Shown one piece after another: positions 16,661 to 25,113 of a DNA stretch of 64,000 nt; the first letter of the stretch is position 1; each line of letters starts with the position of its first letter. This DNA is from Paenibacillus rhizovicinus (GTDB lineage Bacteria; Bacillota; Bacilli; Paenibacillales; Paenibacillaceae). A program made the position numbers and the translations under genes. The notes beneath the pieces are model-generated. The model was not told the origin of the DNA, did not search any database, and saw only the letters and a program-made list of their open reading frames with translations. The stretch is taken from contig NZ_CP048286.1 of assembly GCF_010365285.1 (NCBI RefSeq), positions 1,879,001 through 1,943,000 on the forward strand. Direction: 5' to 3'.

Positions 16661-17551
16661 ATGAAAATCGGCGAATTCGCAGAACGCAATCAAGTTACCG
16701 CCAAAATGCTTCGGCATTACGATGAGATCGGGCTGCTGAAACCTTCGACAATCGATCCGCACACGCAGTATCGATCCTATGAGCCGGAGCAAGCTCAAGC
16801 TTTGAATTGGATCATCATCCTCAAGAATCTCGGATTTTCCCTGAGCGAAATCAAGGAAGTGCTGAGCGGGCCGATCGAAACGGAAACGATCATTCGCCGG
16901 CTCGTACGCAAGCGCATTGAAATCGCCTCTGCTTTGAATGAACAGATCCAGAAGAAAATCGCCATCGATCGGCTCATCGCTATTTTGGAGAAGGAAGGGT
17001 TTCGAATGGAGAATCACATTCATTTGATAAACATTGATCAAGCAAGCGTGCATGAGATCAAGAAGAACATTCCCAATATGGAAATGTTTCTGGAAGCTGC
17101 GACGAGCATCACGGATGCATGCGACGAGAACGACAGCACCGCCGTTTTGCGATTGGACCTCTGCCACTTCAAACAGATCAACGATGAGTTGGGCTTCGAT
17201 GTCGGCGATCAAGTCATCGTCGCTTGTTACCGAATCATTGAAGCCGCGAGCCGCTCCGGCTTCGGACAAGCTGCAATCGGCCGTGCCTACGGCGATGAAT
17301 TCGTCGTATTTGCCAGAGCCGGATACGGGGAGCTCCAACAAACCGCGCAAGCAATCATCGATGCAATGGCCAGCCATGATTATTCAAGCCTTGGCTGCAA
17401 CCGGGCAATCGGATGCTACATCGGCGGCATGACCGGCCGGCCCAAGACGATCGCGGATATCCGGAACATGATCGATGACTCGAGCGAAGTCGTCGAGCGC
17501 GCAAGACGCACCGGACCGAACTCGATCGCTATCGAAGCGTTCCGCATTTAA
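16661..17551 (+). CDS. MerR-family regulator fused to a GGDEF domain
   Basis: The 296-residue protein begins with a MerR winged helix (residues 1-70: MKIGEFAERNQVTAKMLRHYDEIGLLKP), has a long coiled-coil helix (about 75-110) and continues into a GGDEF-fold domain (about 125-290). RLDLCHFKQINDELG supplies the usual metal and nucleotide Asp and Asn. The signature is YGDEF at 210-214, in place of GGDEF. No RxxD inhibitory site is visible. The domain may bind GTP or c-di-GMP as the effector of the MerR part, or make c-di-GMP. AGGAAAGGA precedes ATG 16661; a longer frame from 16622 lacks a ribosome site. It is monocistronic with its own terminator. Confidence 0.85.
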   Translation: MKIGEFAERNQVTAKMLRHYDEIGLLKPSTIDPHTQYRSYEPEQAQALNWIIILKNLGFSLSEIKEVLSGPIETETIIRRLVRKRIEIASALNEQIQKKIAIDRLIAILEKEGFRMENHIHLINIDQASVHEIKKNIPNMEMFLEAATSITDACDENDSTAVLRLDLCHFKQINDELGFDVGDQVIVACYRIIEAASRSGFGQAAIGRAYGDEFVVFARAGYGELQQTAQAIIDAMASHDYSSLGCNRAIGCYIGGMTGRPKTIADIRNMIDDSSEVVERARRTGPNSIAIEAFRI

Positions 17552-17574
17552 GCTCGTTGACCCATATAAGCGTA

Positions 17575-17603
17575 AGCCCCTTCCGCAAGCCTGCCGAAGG
17601 GGC
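17575..17603 (+). terminator. Terminator after MerR-GGDEF gene
   Basis: AGCCCCTTCCG pairs with CGAAGGGGCT, followed by CTTCTTGT on the plus strand. Confidence 0.75.
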
Positions 17604-17716
17604 TCTTCTTGTCCAATCTATCGAGCGGGAAATGATTGAAAAATGCTAAAAATCGTAGATATGTTCCATTTGCTGGCGCGGACATCAATGTTATTCTGCA
17701 AGTGTTCCCTCCTGCA

Positions 17717-17769
17717 CCGGCTGCGATTTCCAAACCACCCGACGAATGAGGGCATGAAATCGTAACCGG
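17717..17769 (+). other. Imperfect stem-loop in the GH16 upstream region
   Basis: CCGG-N3-CGATTTC on the left pairs with GAAATCG-N3-CCGG on the right, with an inner CCC/GGG pair. It lies in the 277-bp gap before the GH16 gene. It matches no riboswitch class that I can name; the promoter position is unclear. Confidence 0.3.
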
Positions 17770-17880
17770 GAGGAGGCGAGCACAACGTTTGGCAAGCGTT
17801 ATCGCTTTACCTGCATGGCCTAATCGCATCATGATCACAGCTTTGTCTGATCCGCTGCACAGGACAAAGGAGGACGGGAA

Positions 17881-19068
17881 ATGAAGAAGGTTTCGATCAA
17901 GAAACTGCTGGGCACCGCACTGGCGCTCGCTTTGCTGCTCGCTGTCACGTCCATGCCCGAATCGGTAACGGCCAGTCCGAATCTAGTCGGCAATCCCGGT
18001 TTTGAAACCGGCGCCGTATCGCCTTGGACGGGCGCGGGCACCTACTCGGTCGTCAGCACGAACGCTTCTACGGGGACGCGCAGCGCCAGAGTCGAAGGAG
18101 CAGGCGGCAACAGCGCCTTCAATCAGACCATTACGGGTTTGAGTCCGAACACCGCTTACTTGTTAAGCGGATGGTTCAAGGCGGCCAGCGGCAACGTATC
18201 GATCGGCGTCAAAAACTACGGCGGCACTCAAATCGCTTACTCCACCGCAAGCACCAGCTACAAACAACAAACCATCGCCTTTACGACCGGAGCCAGCAAC
18301 ACGTCCGCTCAAATTTTCTTATGGAAGGGCGATGCGGGCTATGGATACGGGGACGACTTCTCGCTCACGCTTGCGAGCTCGCCCGTGCCGACAGGCATTC
18401 CTGGCAGCTGGAATTTAGCTTTCAACGACGAGTTCAACGGCACCAGCCTGGATACGAGCGTGTGGAACTCGAATTGGTTCGGAGCAGCGGGAGCCGTCTC
18501 TCCGCCGGTCAACGCCTATGAAACGGCTGCATACGATCCGGCACAGGTCAGCGTCGGCGGCGGCTCGCTCTCGCTCGCGACCGTCTCCAAACCGGTTACG
18601 GTCAATGGCACGGCCTACCCGTATCGTTCCGGGCTAATCAATAGCAACGGGCATAAACAATTCACCTACGGTGCCTTCGAAGCCAGGATTTACTTGCCTG
18701 CTTCCGGCGCGGGCGTCATCGCCAACTGGCCTGCATTCTGGACGGACGGACAGAACTGGCCAACCGACGGCGAAATGGACATTATGGAAGGGATAAGCGG
18801 TCAAGCGCAATACCACTTCCACTCGCCTTCGGGCGGACCCGGCGGTTCCGCCTCCGGCGACTTTACGGGCTGGCATACCTACGGCGCGGATTGGGAGTCC
18901 GGCAGCGTGAACTATTACTACGACGGGGCTTTGGTCGGAACGATCTCTTCCGGCATTACGAGCTCGCCGATGTATCTGATTTTGGATTACGCGATCGGCA
19001 TGTACGGCGGACCGACGTTGGTTCCGGCTACGATGAAAGTGGATTATGTTCGGGTCTGGCAGCATTAG
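17881..19068 (+). CDS. Secreted GH16 beta-glucanase-like enzyme with N-terminal carbohydrate-binding domain
   Basis: The 395-residue precursor has a Sec signal peptide (residues 1-31: KK, hydrophobic core, cut near VTA-SPN). A beta-sandwich carbohydrate-binding module of the CBM4/9 type follows (about 33-165, starting NLVGNPGFETG). The GH16 catalytic domain (about 177-395) has the E-x-D-x-x-E active site EMDIME at 298-303, with E298 as nucleophile and E303 as acid/base. It should cut beta-1,3 or beta-1,3/1,4 glucans outside the cell; exact specificity cannot be told. AAAGGAGG precedes ATG 17881. It is a single-gene unit. Confidence 0.92.
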   Translation: MKKVSIKKLLGTALALALLLAVTSMPESVTASPNLVGNPGFETGAVSPWTGAGTYSVVSTNASTGTRSARVEGAGGNSAFNQTITGLSPNTAYLLSGWFKAASGNVSIGVKNYGGTQIAYSTASTSYKQQTIAFTTGASNTSAQIFLWKGDAGYGYGDDFSLTLASSPVPTGIPGSWNLAFNDEFNGTSLDTSVWNSNWFGAAGAVSPPVNAYETAAYDPAQVSVGGGSLSLATVSKPVTVNGTAYPYRSGLINSNGHKQFTYGAFEARIYLPASGAGVIANWPAFWTDGQNWPTDGEMDIMEGISGQAQYHFHSPSGGPGGSASGDFTGWHTYGADWESGSVNYYYDGALVGTISSGITSSPMYLILDYAIGMYGGPTLVPATMKVDYVRVWQH

Positions 19069-19145
19069 CCTGACCTGCTAGCCGAATTTGCAAGCCAGAC
19101 CTGCTAGCCAGACCTACAAGCCGAACCTGCAATTCCGAATAACAC

Positions 19146-19170
19146 AAAAGCCCGGCATATGCCGGGCCTT
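19146..19170. terminator. Short perfect hairpin between convergent genes
   Basis: GCCCGGCATATGCCGGGC is a perfect palindrome, flanked by AAAA on the left (T tract for the minus strand) and CTTCC on the right. It can end both GH16 and APH-type kinase transcripts. Confidence 0.75.
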
Positions 19171-19237
19171 CCGCTTCCTTCAATCGCTTACGACTCGCTT
19201 ATTTTCTGCCGCTTTCATCGCTCTTCAGCCGCCGCAA

Positions 19238-20155
19238 TCAATCGATCCACTTGGCGAAGCGCTCGGTGATCCGGATCCCATTATGCCAATCTTCGCCGCT
19301 TTCCATGCTCCAGCATGCCTCCAGCACGCCCCGGGCTACGCCCCACATGCCGATTCGGCGCGGATCCAGACCCAAGCGCTCGGTCATGATCGCAATACGC
19401 CGCTCGAGTACTTCTTCGCAAGTGCCGCCTCGATCTTCATAGTTGAGCATGTATTGAATCGTGTCGAAATGAATGTCGCCGATGATGCCTTTCGGGTCAA
19501 TAACCGCCCAATCCTCATCCCCTTGGCGCAGGATATTGTAATGATGCAGGTCGCCGTGCAGCAGCACGTTGTGCTCCGTGGAGGCGATCAGATACGCCAG
19601 GCACTCCTCCGCGTTCTCCACCCAACTCTCCGGAAGCGGCGCTTGCGCCTCTTGGACGCTGTATCGTTCCCGATAGCGTTCGATGGCCGCGAAATGCTCC
19701 TTGATCGACGGGAGCTTCATATCCTTGAATTCGCTCTCCGCAGTATCATGGAGCCGGCGAAACACGCTGCAGAAGATCTCCGTCGCCAGCGTGTCATCCT
19801 CGATATCCGCCAACTGCGTGCCCGGTTCGGCGCTTTGCATAACAGCGGCGCCGAGCTCCTCGTCGGCATCGATGACCGCTACTGCTCCGCGTCCGGCATA
19901 GGCCCGCAGAACATTCATCTCTTTGGTCAGCTCCTCCTTATTCATGGAGCATTTCAGCACGACCGGGCTCCCGTCGGCCTGTCTCGCTCGGAGGACATAA
20001 TTCCAGCTCAGGTCGGAAAACGGCGCTTCAATGACAAGGCCGAAACGGCTTGCGCAGCTGTCCGTCAGCCGAGGCAAACCCGCCGTCCACGACACGCCTT
20101 CCTCGCCGCGAAGTTCGCGCATTCTTGCTATAAACGGGCTAGGGACCATAGCCAT
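19238..20155 (-). CDS. APH(6)/hydroxyurea kinase family phosphotransferase
   Basis: The 305-residue protein fits the aminoglycoside/hydroxyurea antibiotic resistance kinase family: the ATP-binding Lys lies in PVVLKCSM, the Brenner-type catalytic loop is LLHGDLHHYNILR and the metal-binding Asp is in AVIDPKGIIGD. Family members phosphorylate streptomycin or related small molecules. Whether this copy gives resistance is unknown, because chromosomal members often do not. GAGGAGG lies nine bases before ATG 20155. It is monocistronic and convergent with GH16. Confidence 0.85.
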   Translation of the reverse strand: MAMVPSPFIARMRELRGEEGVSWTAGLPRLTDSCASRFGLVIEAPFSDLSWNYVLRARQADGSPVVLKCSMNKEELTKEMNVLRAYAGRGAVAVIDADEELGAAVMQSAEPGTQLADIEDDTLATEIFCSVFRRLHDTAESEFKDMKLPSIKEHFAAIERYRERYSVQEAQAPLPESWVENAEECLAYLIASTEHNVLLHGDLHHYNILRQGDEDWAVIDPKGIIGDIHFDTIQYMLNYEDRGGTCEEVLERRIAIMTERLGLDPRRIGMWGVARGVLEACWSMESGEDWHNGIRITERFAKWID

Positions 20156-20241
20156 CTCTGCACAGCCTCCTCGTTTTCCTTAAGATGTCCTTACCATATC
20201 AAACCTTCGATCCCCCCACAACATCAATATAGACAGCCGCT

Positions 20242-22017
20242 CTACTGGACGGAGAATATGCCTGTTTGGTACTTCTTCGTAAATACCATCCCCGCATCCG
20301 TCCATAGCGCGGCATCGATGCTGTCATGGACCAATCGTACGTTTCGGCCTGCCGCATCGATCTTGTACAAGCCCAGGTCGTAGCCATCGGACAGATAATA
20401 CACGCCGGTCGTGCCGAGATAATACGAACGAACGGGGCGATCGCTGAGCTTGACCGCCGCCGCCTTCGCGAGATCGTAACGATACACGGTCCCTTGCATG
20501 ATATTGTCTCCGGAATTCGCGTTAACGGTGTAATAAATGCCGTTCTTATCGAATCGGATATTCGTCGCTTTCTGCGCGATCAGGGTCTTGGTGCCGCTGC
20601 CGTCCAGACCGGCGGTTTGTACATAGCCCGTAACGGAGTCGAGATAATAAACGCGATTGTTCACCAGCCAGAAATCGTATGCGGCCGTCGTCAGCTTGAC
20701 CTGCGTTCCTTTAGCCAAATCGAGTTTATATACGGCGCTTACGTCTTTGGGATCGCTGTCCTTGTAGCCTAACGTATACAGGTAACCATCTTGGATATAC
20801 ATCTTCTCGCTCGCTCCGAAACCGAGGCCGGCATCGGATAACGACCGAGTAATGCCGTACGAGAATCCCTCTTCCCCGAACGCCTCGGATTTGCCCGTCT
20901 TCAGATCGGTCCGGCTTAAATTATCGGCGAAGCCGCCTAGCGGAGAGAAATCGGTATTGTAGAGATACTGGCCCGATTTCGCATAGCCGATGAAGCTCCT
21001 CCCGTCGGCGACTTTCAGCGCCGCGGCGCCTTGAACCGCCTTGTACAACGTTTCGCTCCCCATCGTGAGGTCGCCGCTATGCAAATTGAGATATAAATCG
21101 TTATCGATCTTGCGAATATCGGATACCCATCCGTTCTCCGGCTTCCATTCGTCGATGGAGGTGACCTTCTTGACTGTTCGGCTGTCGAGATCAAGGGCAT
21201 CCAACTCGGTTTTGTCGTTGACTACGGAAATATAATAAAGCTTGTGATCGATGACCTTCGCGGCATCGAATCTGGGATTTCCCTGCAGCTTGACCTGCGT
21301 CTCCTGCTGCCCGTCCGTCTTACGGAACAGAGACTGTATCTCGCTGTTTCCTTTAAAGCTGCGTTTAAAATAATAGACGGCGCTGCCGTACTTAGTCAGC
21401 GGGTACACGACGTTCTCGTACTCGACCCTCGTGCGCTTGTCCGTCAGTTCTGCTTTGACCTTGTCCTTGACGGCCAGCGTTTCGGCACTCTGCAAATCTA
21501 CGTTTTCATCCCCGATCAGGATGAGGCCGTCGAGCCAATCGATTTTTTTGTCCAGCGCTTCGGAAGCGCTTCTTAACGGGAGTACGATGCTCCCGTTGAT
21601 TTTTTGCGGAGCGACATCCATCGTCTGAGGCTTGTTATTGATCAGCATCGTCTTGCTGTCGACCGTCAGCTTGACCGTCTTGTGCAGATTGGTGTTATAG
21701 AGAAGCACGTCATTCGGCGCTTGAGACTGCCAGACTGCATCCCAATTGCCATGATATTGTCCGGCTCGCGTTGCCAGAGTCGCCATCATGCGAATCGGGA
21801 CGAAGAGATGACCGTCATGCTGCACCAAGTCGAAACCTTCGCTGAAGTCGCCCTTCTCGCCGTTGGTAAACATCTTATTCTGACCGTAGGCCGCGATGAC
21901 CATCTGATCGAAAACCTCGTTTAACGACTTCTTCTTCCCGATATCGGCTGCATGCGCGGAAATCGTTCCGCTGACGCACAAGGCGCAAGCGAGCATAAGC
22001 CCTGCTGTTTTCCTCAT
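20242..22017 (-). CDS. Exported stalk-domain protein with DUF5050-like beta-propeller
   Basis: The 591-residue precursor has a signal peptide (MRKTAGLMLACALCVSGTIS, cut near AHA-ADI). A copper amine oxidase N-terminal-like (stalk) domain follows (about 40-190, LFVPIRMMATLATRAG and IVLPLRSASEALDKKIDW), then about 400 residues of repeated LYY-, YYL- and VYYL-type blades like DUF5050 propellers. It is likely cell-surface; no enzyme activity is implied. ATG 22015-22017 is preceded by GGGGAAAG; a longer frame to 22167 has no ribosome site and would bury the signal peptide. A Fur-box-like sequence lies about 160 bp upstream, so iron control is likely. Confidence 0.8.
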   Translation of the reverse strand: MRKTAGLMLACALCVSGTISAHAADIGKKKSLNEVFDQMVIAAYGQNKMFTNGEKGDFSEGFDLVQHDGHLFVPIRMMATLATRAGQYHGNWDAVWQSQAPNDVLLYNTNLHKTVKLTVDSKTMLINNKPQTMDVAPQKINGSIVLPLRSASEALDKKIDWLDGLILIGDENVDLQSAETLAVKDKVKAELTDKRTRVEYENVVYPLTKYGSAVYYFKRSFKGNSEIQSLFRKTDGQQETQVKLQGNPRFDAAKVIDHKLYYISVVNDKTELDALDLDSRTVKKVTSIDEWKPENGWVSDIRKIDNDLYLNLHSGDLTMGSETLYKAVQGAAALKVADGRSFIGYAKSGQYLYNTDFSPLGGFADNLSRTDLKTGKSEAFGEEGFSYGITRSLSDAGLGFGASEKMYIQDGYLYTLGYKDSDPKDVSAVYKLDLAKGTQVKLTTAAYDFWLVNNRVYYLDSVTGYVQTAGLDGSGTKTLIAQKATNIRFDKNGIYYTVNANSGDNIMQGTVYRYDLAKAAAVKLSDRPVRSYYLGTTGVYYLSDGYDLGLYKIDAAGRNVRLVHDSIDAALWTDAGMVFTKKYQTGIFSVQ

Positions 22018-22177
22018 AAAACTTTCCCCTTTTCGCCCAATTATTGGAACCGCATTACTCATAACGCCTAGACGTAACCTTGCCCGGAATTGTTTCAAAG
22101 CCGCCGTCGCATGGAACCGATCTATTTTTGTTATTGACATGGGAGTCATTAGTGGATAATATTTCAATTATTTAATT

Positions 22178-22196
22178 GATAATGATTTTCAATATC
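22178..22196. promoter_or_regulatory. Fur box upstream of the stalk/propeller gene
   Basis: GATAATGATTTTCAATATC agrees with the 19-bp Fur consensus GATAATGATAATCATTATC at 16 positions. It lies in AT-rich DNA just before TATTAT (minus strand), a plausible -10 for the gene starting at 22017. Confidence 0.65.
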
Positions 22197-22315
22197 AATT
22201 AAGTGGCGGGCTCGTCCAGCTGCTGTGGTCCGGGCGACTTTACTACACCTGCACCTATTGCCCGCGACCGCGCCTTACTCCACCCGCACCTATCGCTCGC
22301 ACCGACAGCCCAAAC

Positions 22316-22511
22316 CTAACGAATCCAATAATCGCTATTAGCCCCAAAATCGGCGTTTTGAAATTGTAACGAATCCCAGACACGCTATTTGTTGCAAAAG
22401 CCCGCTTTTCCGCTTATTTTCACCCATATTTGTCCACATAGCGCCGCTGGGATTCGTTAGCTCGCTGGAGGTGCCGTTTTTGGGGCAATAAGCATCCTAC
22501 GATTCGTCTAG
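22316..22511. repeat. Nested inverted repeat with four copies of a TAACGAATC element
   Basis: Copies start at 22316 and 22366 in forward orientation and end at 22460 and 22511 in reverse. Each has an AACGAATCC-type core followed by CGCTATT and a CCCC-AAAA or GCAAAA tail. The inner pair shares AACGAATCCCAG with CTGGGATTCGTT exactly; the outer pair shares the GCCCCAAAA portion. The whole forms a large cruciform-like intergenic element with no ORF. Just to its left (22239-22306) a shorter CACC-GCACCTAT-GC sequence is duplicated. Confidence 0.75.
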
Positions 22512-22595
22512 CGCTGCCGAGACCACGCCCAGATGGGAATGCAAAAGCATTGCGGCAGCCAGCGCGCCAGCAAGCCCTATTTCCCGGATCAGACC

Positions 22596-22638
22596 AAACA
22601 GCCCCTCTAGATGCATGCCGCACCTAGAGGGGCTGTTT
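22596..22638. terminator. Strong bidirectional terminator
   Basis: AAACAGCCCCTCTAG pairs with CTAGAGGGGCTGTTT around ATGCATGCCGCAC. It ends the minus-strand stalk-protein transcript starting at 23683. Confidence 0.85.
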
Positions 22639-22705
22639 CGATGTTGCGTCAACCTGCCTATGCTGCCTATCCTGAAGCTTGCTCATACTTCGTAACCACT
22701 GGCTG

Positions 22706-23683
22706 CTAACGCTGCGGAACCGCAACGGTTTCCGCGCGCTTCTCGTTCGGCAGCGTCAACGAGACCGTTCCGTCCTTCAGGACCACGCCGCCTGAATCGT
22801 TCACGTACGCGGTTTGCACCAGTTTCCCGTCCGTTCCTACGCGGCCGCTGCTAACCCAGCTGGCGGGACCCGCAAATCCGTTATCATAATACAGGAAGGC
22901 CTTGTCGATATTCGGCATCGTCCCCGTGGATGCTTCAAGCTTGTTCGTCAACAGATGTCCGACGGCGTCTCCCAGGTTCGGATTGATGCGGGCCTGCCAG
23001 AGGACCACGAGGAAATCGTCCTTGTATTCGTAGTACGTCGCGATTTGGCTGTCCTTGATCGCGAAGAAACGGAGCGCCTCCCCTTCGGGAAACAGGAACT
23101 CGTCGTCATTCATCTCCGTCCGATACGTCTTCTGCATGGGCGATTGCTCGTAATGGATGTTCCCGCTCCTCACGGCGTCAATGGCGATCTTCCGAGCCGC
23201 CGCCAGGTCGCCCGTATAAAGCGCAGTCCGCACCTTCTCACCAAGCGGCGATTGAATGGCAACCGTATGGCCGTCCCATGCGACGTTGTAGCCATACTGT
23301 TCCGATACGAACCGCAGCGGTACATAGATGCGGTTATGGACGGACTTGACCGATACGTCCAGCTTTACCGTTTCCTTGTCGGTTCCGTAGCTCTCTTGCC
23401 GCTCGACCACGGCAACCTGCCGGCCCAACGTCAGCGTGATCGTCTGCGTCCATTTATGCACGCTGGCCGTTCGGGTCGTCTGATTCCAGTCCACGGCGGC
23501 GCCCAGCGCTTCCGAAACGGCGCGAAGCGGAACGAGCACGCGGCCTTTATCGTAAATCGGGGAACTGTCCGTTGCGATCGGCTTATCCATCAGCGTGATG
23601 CCGATGTTTTCGGCTGCGGAGACCGTCGAACCGAAGGTTATCGTCCCAATCGCTAGCATCGCAAATAAAACCTTTTTCAACAT
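22706..23683 (-). CDS. Exported protein with copper amine oxidase N-terminal (stalk) domain
   Basis: The 325-residue precursor has a signal peptide (MLKKVLFAMLAIGTITFGST, cut near VSA-AEN). A two-lobed stalk domain follows (about 30-150), with RVLVPLRAVSEALGAAVDW and IYVPLRFVSEQYGYNVAW. The remaining residues form a mixed alpha/beta region without a recognised family. It is likely a surface-attached or secreted structural or binding protein. ATG 23681-23683 is used because GGGGAG lies five bases upstream; the GTG two codons earlier overlaps it. It is the second stalk-domain gene in 3.5 kb, but the two share only that domain. Confidence 0.8.
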   Translation of the reverse strand: MLKKVLFAMLAIGTITFGSTVSAAENIGITLMDKPIATDSSPIYDKGRVLVPLRAVSEALGAAVDWNQTTRTASVHKWTQTITLTLGRQVAVVERQESYGTDKETVKLDVSVKSVHNRIYVPLRFVSEQYGYNVAWDGHTVAIQSPLGEKVRTALYTGDLAAARKIAIDAVRSGNIHYEQSPMQKTYRTEMNDDEFLFPEGEALRFFAIKDSQIATYYEYKDDFLVVLWQARINPNLGDAVGHLLTNKLEASTGTMPNIDKAFLYYDNGFAGPASWVSSGRVGTDGKLVQTAYVNDSGGVVLKDGTVSLTLPNEKRAETVAVPQR

Positions 23684-23735
23684 CTTCACTCCCCGTCATT
23701 CGTCTGCTTTCGTTCGTCACCTTGTCATAGACGCA

Positions 23736-24142
23736 TCAGGTTGGTTTATGTTGCACTTGGACTTCAGACCTTGCAAGACGAAACCCGAGATCATCGATAC
23801 GAAACGCAGGATGACTGCGTCGACGGCATGTCGCTCCGCAGCCTCTAGCCTCTTCTGCCCAGCTGCCGCCGCGGAATACGCGATAAGAGCCGTACACGTC
23901 CGCATCGTATTGGTCCCATCACCACTCCCACACATTGCCCAACATATCATGAAGTCCCCAGGCATTCGGCCGCTTCTTCCCAACTTCCTGTATCCTGCTC
24001 CCGGAGTTGCCGCGGTACCAAGCGATATCGTCCAGCTCACCGTACCGGTAGCCGCTCGTTCCCGCTTTGCACGCATGCTGACATTCCGCTTCCGTAGGCA
24101 AGCGATAGCCGTTCGCTCCCCAGTCGCAGACGATACTCGCGC
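23736..24142 (-). pseudogene. Formylglycine-generating enzyme (SUMF1/FGE-sulfatase) domain pseudogene
   Basis: The frame reads CDWGANGYRLPTEAE, AWGLHDMLGNVWEW, then an in-frame TGA, then WDQYDADVYGSYRVFRGGSW and a normal FGE C-terminus ending near GFRLARS. The N-terminal half of the domain is missing and no start lies upstream. The TGA falls where relatives usually have Cys (WEWCWD). AEWEYA is altered to AECQHA. A truncated, nonsense-carrying relic is the simplest reading. In life it would have been an FGE-like or iron-dependent sulfatase-maturase fold protein. Confidence 0.8.
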
Positions 24143-24161
24143 CCCATCATCGCCACCCGCT

Positions 24162-24818
24162 TCACGGCCGCTTCAGCAATAGCTCCTTCAGCTCGAGCAA
24201 GTCATTGATCGTGACATCCGCTTGCCGAAGCTCGTCCTCCTGCGCGAAGTCGAAGCGGCAGCCGATCGCCAGGAGCCCATTCTTCTTCGCGGCATTGATA
24301 TCCGTCAGACGGTCGCCGACGACCGCGGCATGTTCAATATTATATTTTCGTAAAATAACGCTCACGAGATCCGCCTTATCCAGCGAATCGATTTGCTGGA
24401 TGCTGAACGTTTCCGTGACCCAGGCGTCCAGTTTGTAGTGGCTGACGATGGCTTGCAGATACTCGATTGCCCCGTTGCTTGCGATATAAATAGAGCAGCC
24501 CGCCTGCTTCAAATACTCGAAGAGCTCATAGACATGCGGATATAACGCGCCTTTGCCGTTGTGGATCGTGGCGATCAGATGCTTTTGAAAAAAGTCGTTC
24601 GCCGTTTCTCTGACCGCATCCGAATGGTCCGGCATCAGCGTCTCCCATACGACGGGCAGCGTTGCCCCCATGATCTCGCGATACTTCTCGATCGGCGTTC
24701 CCTTCGTCCATTCATCCCGTGACCTCAAATAGTCGAATGCAGCTTCCAGCGATATTTCCAGTATCTTGTCCGTCTGAAACAGCGTGCCGTCCATATCGAA
24801 TATTAGCGAAATTGCCAA
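24162..24818 (-). CDS. HAD-family hydrolase (phosphoglycolate phosphatase-like)
   Basis: The 218-residue protein has HAD motif I FDMDGTLFQTD with both Asp residues (8 and 10), motif II IYIASNG, motif III Lys in DSLDKADLV and motif IV VVGDRLTDINAA. The helical cap between residues 15 and 80 is of the beta-phosphoglucomutase/phosphatase subclass. Substrate unknown. The start is TTG 24816-24818 with GGGAGAG eight bases upstream. It is monocistronic, next to the FGE relic. Confidence 0.85.
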   Translation of the reverse strand: MAISLIFDMDGTLFQTDKILEISLEAAFDYLRSRDEWTKGTPIEKYREIMGATLPVVWETLMPDHSDAVRETANDFFQKHLIATIHNGKGALYPHVYELFEYLKQAGCSIYIASNGAIEYLQAIVSHYKLDAWVTETFSIQQIDSLDKADLVSVILRKYNIEHAAVVGDRLTDINAAKKNGLLAIGCRFDFAQEDELRQADVTINDLLELKELLLKRP

Positions 24819-24911
24819 CGTCGGTCTCTCCCTTATCCGTTAATAGATCTATTGTACATGCGCTTCAAAATATTACCACCCCGGCTTCGAAAATGTCTTC
24901 TCCATACCCCA

Positions 24912-24941
24912 TTGACAATGTTTGGGGGAGGATGATAAAGT
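24912..24941 (+). promoter_or_regulatory. Sigma-A-like promoter of the ABC exporter leader
   Basis: TTGACA (24912-24917) is followed after 18 bp by TAAAGT (24936-24941). Transcription would start just before the leader ORF. Confidence 0.6.
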
Positions 24942-24981
24942 GGCACATATACTTTGATGAACGGAAAGGAGGGTTACGGAC

Positions 24982-25071
24982 ATGACGAACCGGACGAATG
25001 CAAATGTCTTTGGCGATGTTGGTTTTGCAAGCCATCGAAATGGACGTAACCCTCGCGCGAACAAACGTTAA
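24982..25071 (+). CDS. 29-residue leader peptide of an attenuated ABC exporter operon
   Basis: An ATG behind a very strong ribosome site (AAGGAGG, 24966-24972) opens 29 codons, MTNRTNANVFGDV and onward, ending in TAA at 25069. The peptide is basic and low in hydrophobic residues, so its translation, not its product, probably matters. The last part of the ORF (CGTAACCCTC, 25045-25054) is complementary over 10 bases to the ribosome-site region (24969-24978). Two terminators separate it from a BmrC/BmrD-like exporter. In B. subtilis, bmrB is a leader ORF that controls bmrCD by antibiotic-dependent ribosome-mediated attenuation; the same arrangement is inferred here. Confidence 0.75.
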   Translation: MTNRTNANVFGDVGFASHRNGRNPRANKR

Positions 25072-25101
25072 ACAAGCGGAGAATGGCAGATTCTCGCTTG
25101 T
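25072..25101 (+). other. Leader hairpin just after the leader ORF
   Basis: ACAAGCGGAGAAT pairs with ATTCTCGCTTGT (one bulged G). A ribosome stopped near the leader stop codon would cover it, so it is a candidate antiterminator or pause hairpin. Confidence 0.55.
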
Positions 25102-25113
25102 CGGACGCAAGTA

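Noticed and set aside
17788-17803. cre-like TTGGCAAGCGTTATCG upstream of GH16
   Set aside because: Three mismatches to the consensus.
22239-22306. Short duplicated CACC-GCACCTAT sequence as a separate mobile element
   Set aside because: Only two imperfect copies and no ends or transposase; mentioned with the adjacent nested repeat.
24062-24064. Selenocysteine reading of the FGE relic
   Set aside because: The gene is also truncated at the N-terminus and altered elsewhere, so a pseudogene explains it without recoding; the TGA itself lies near 23916-23919.
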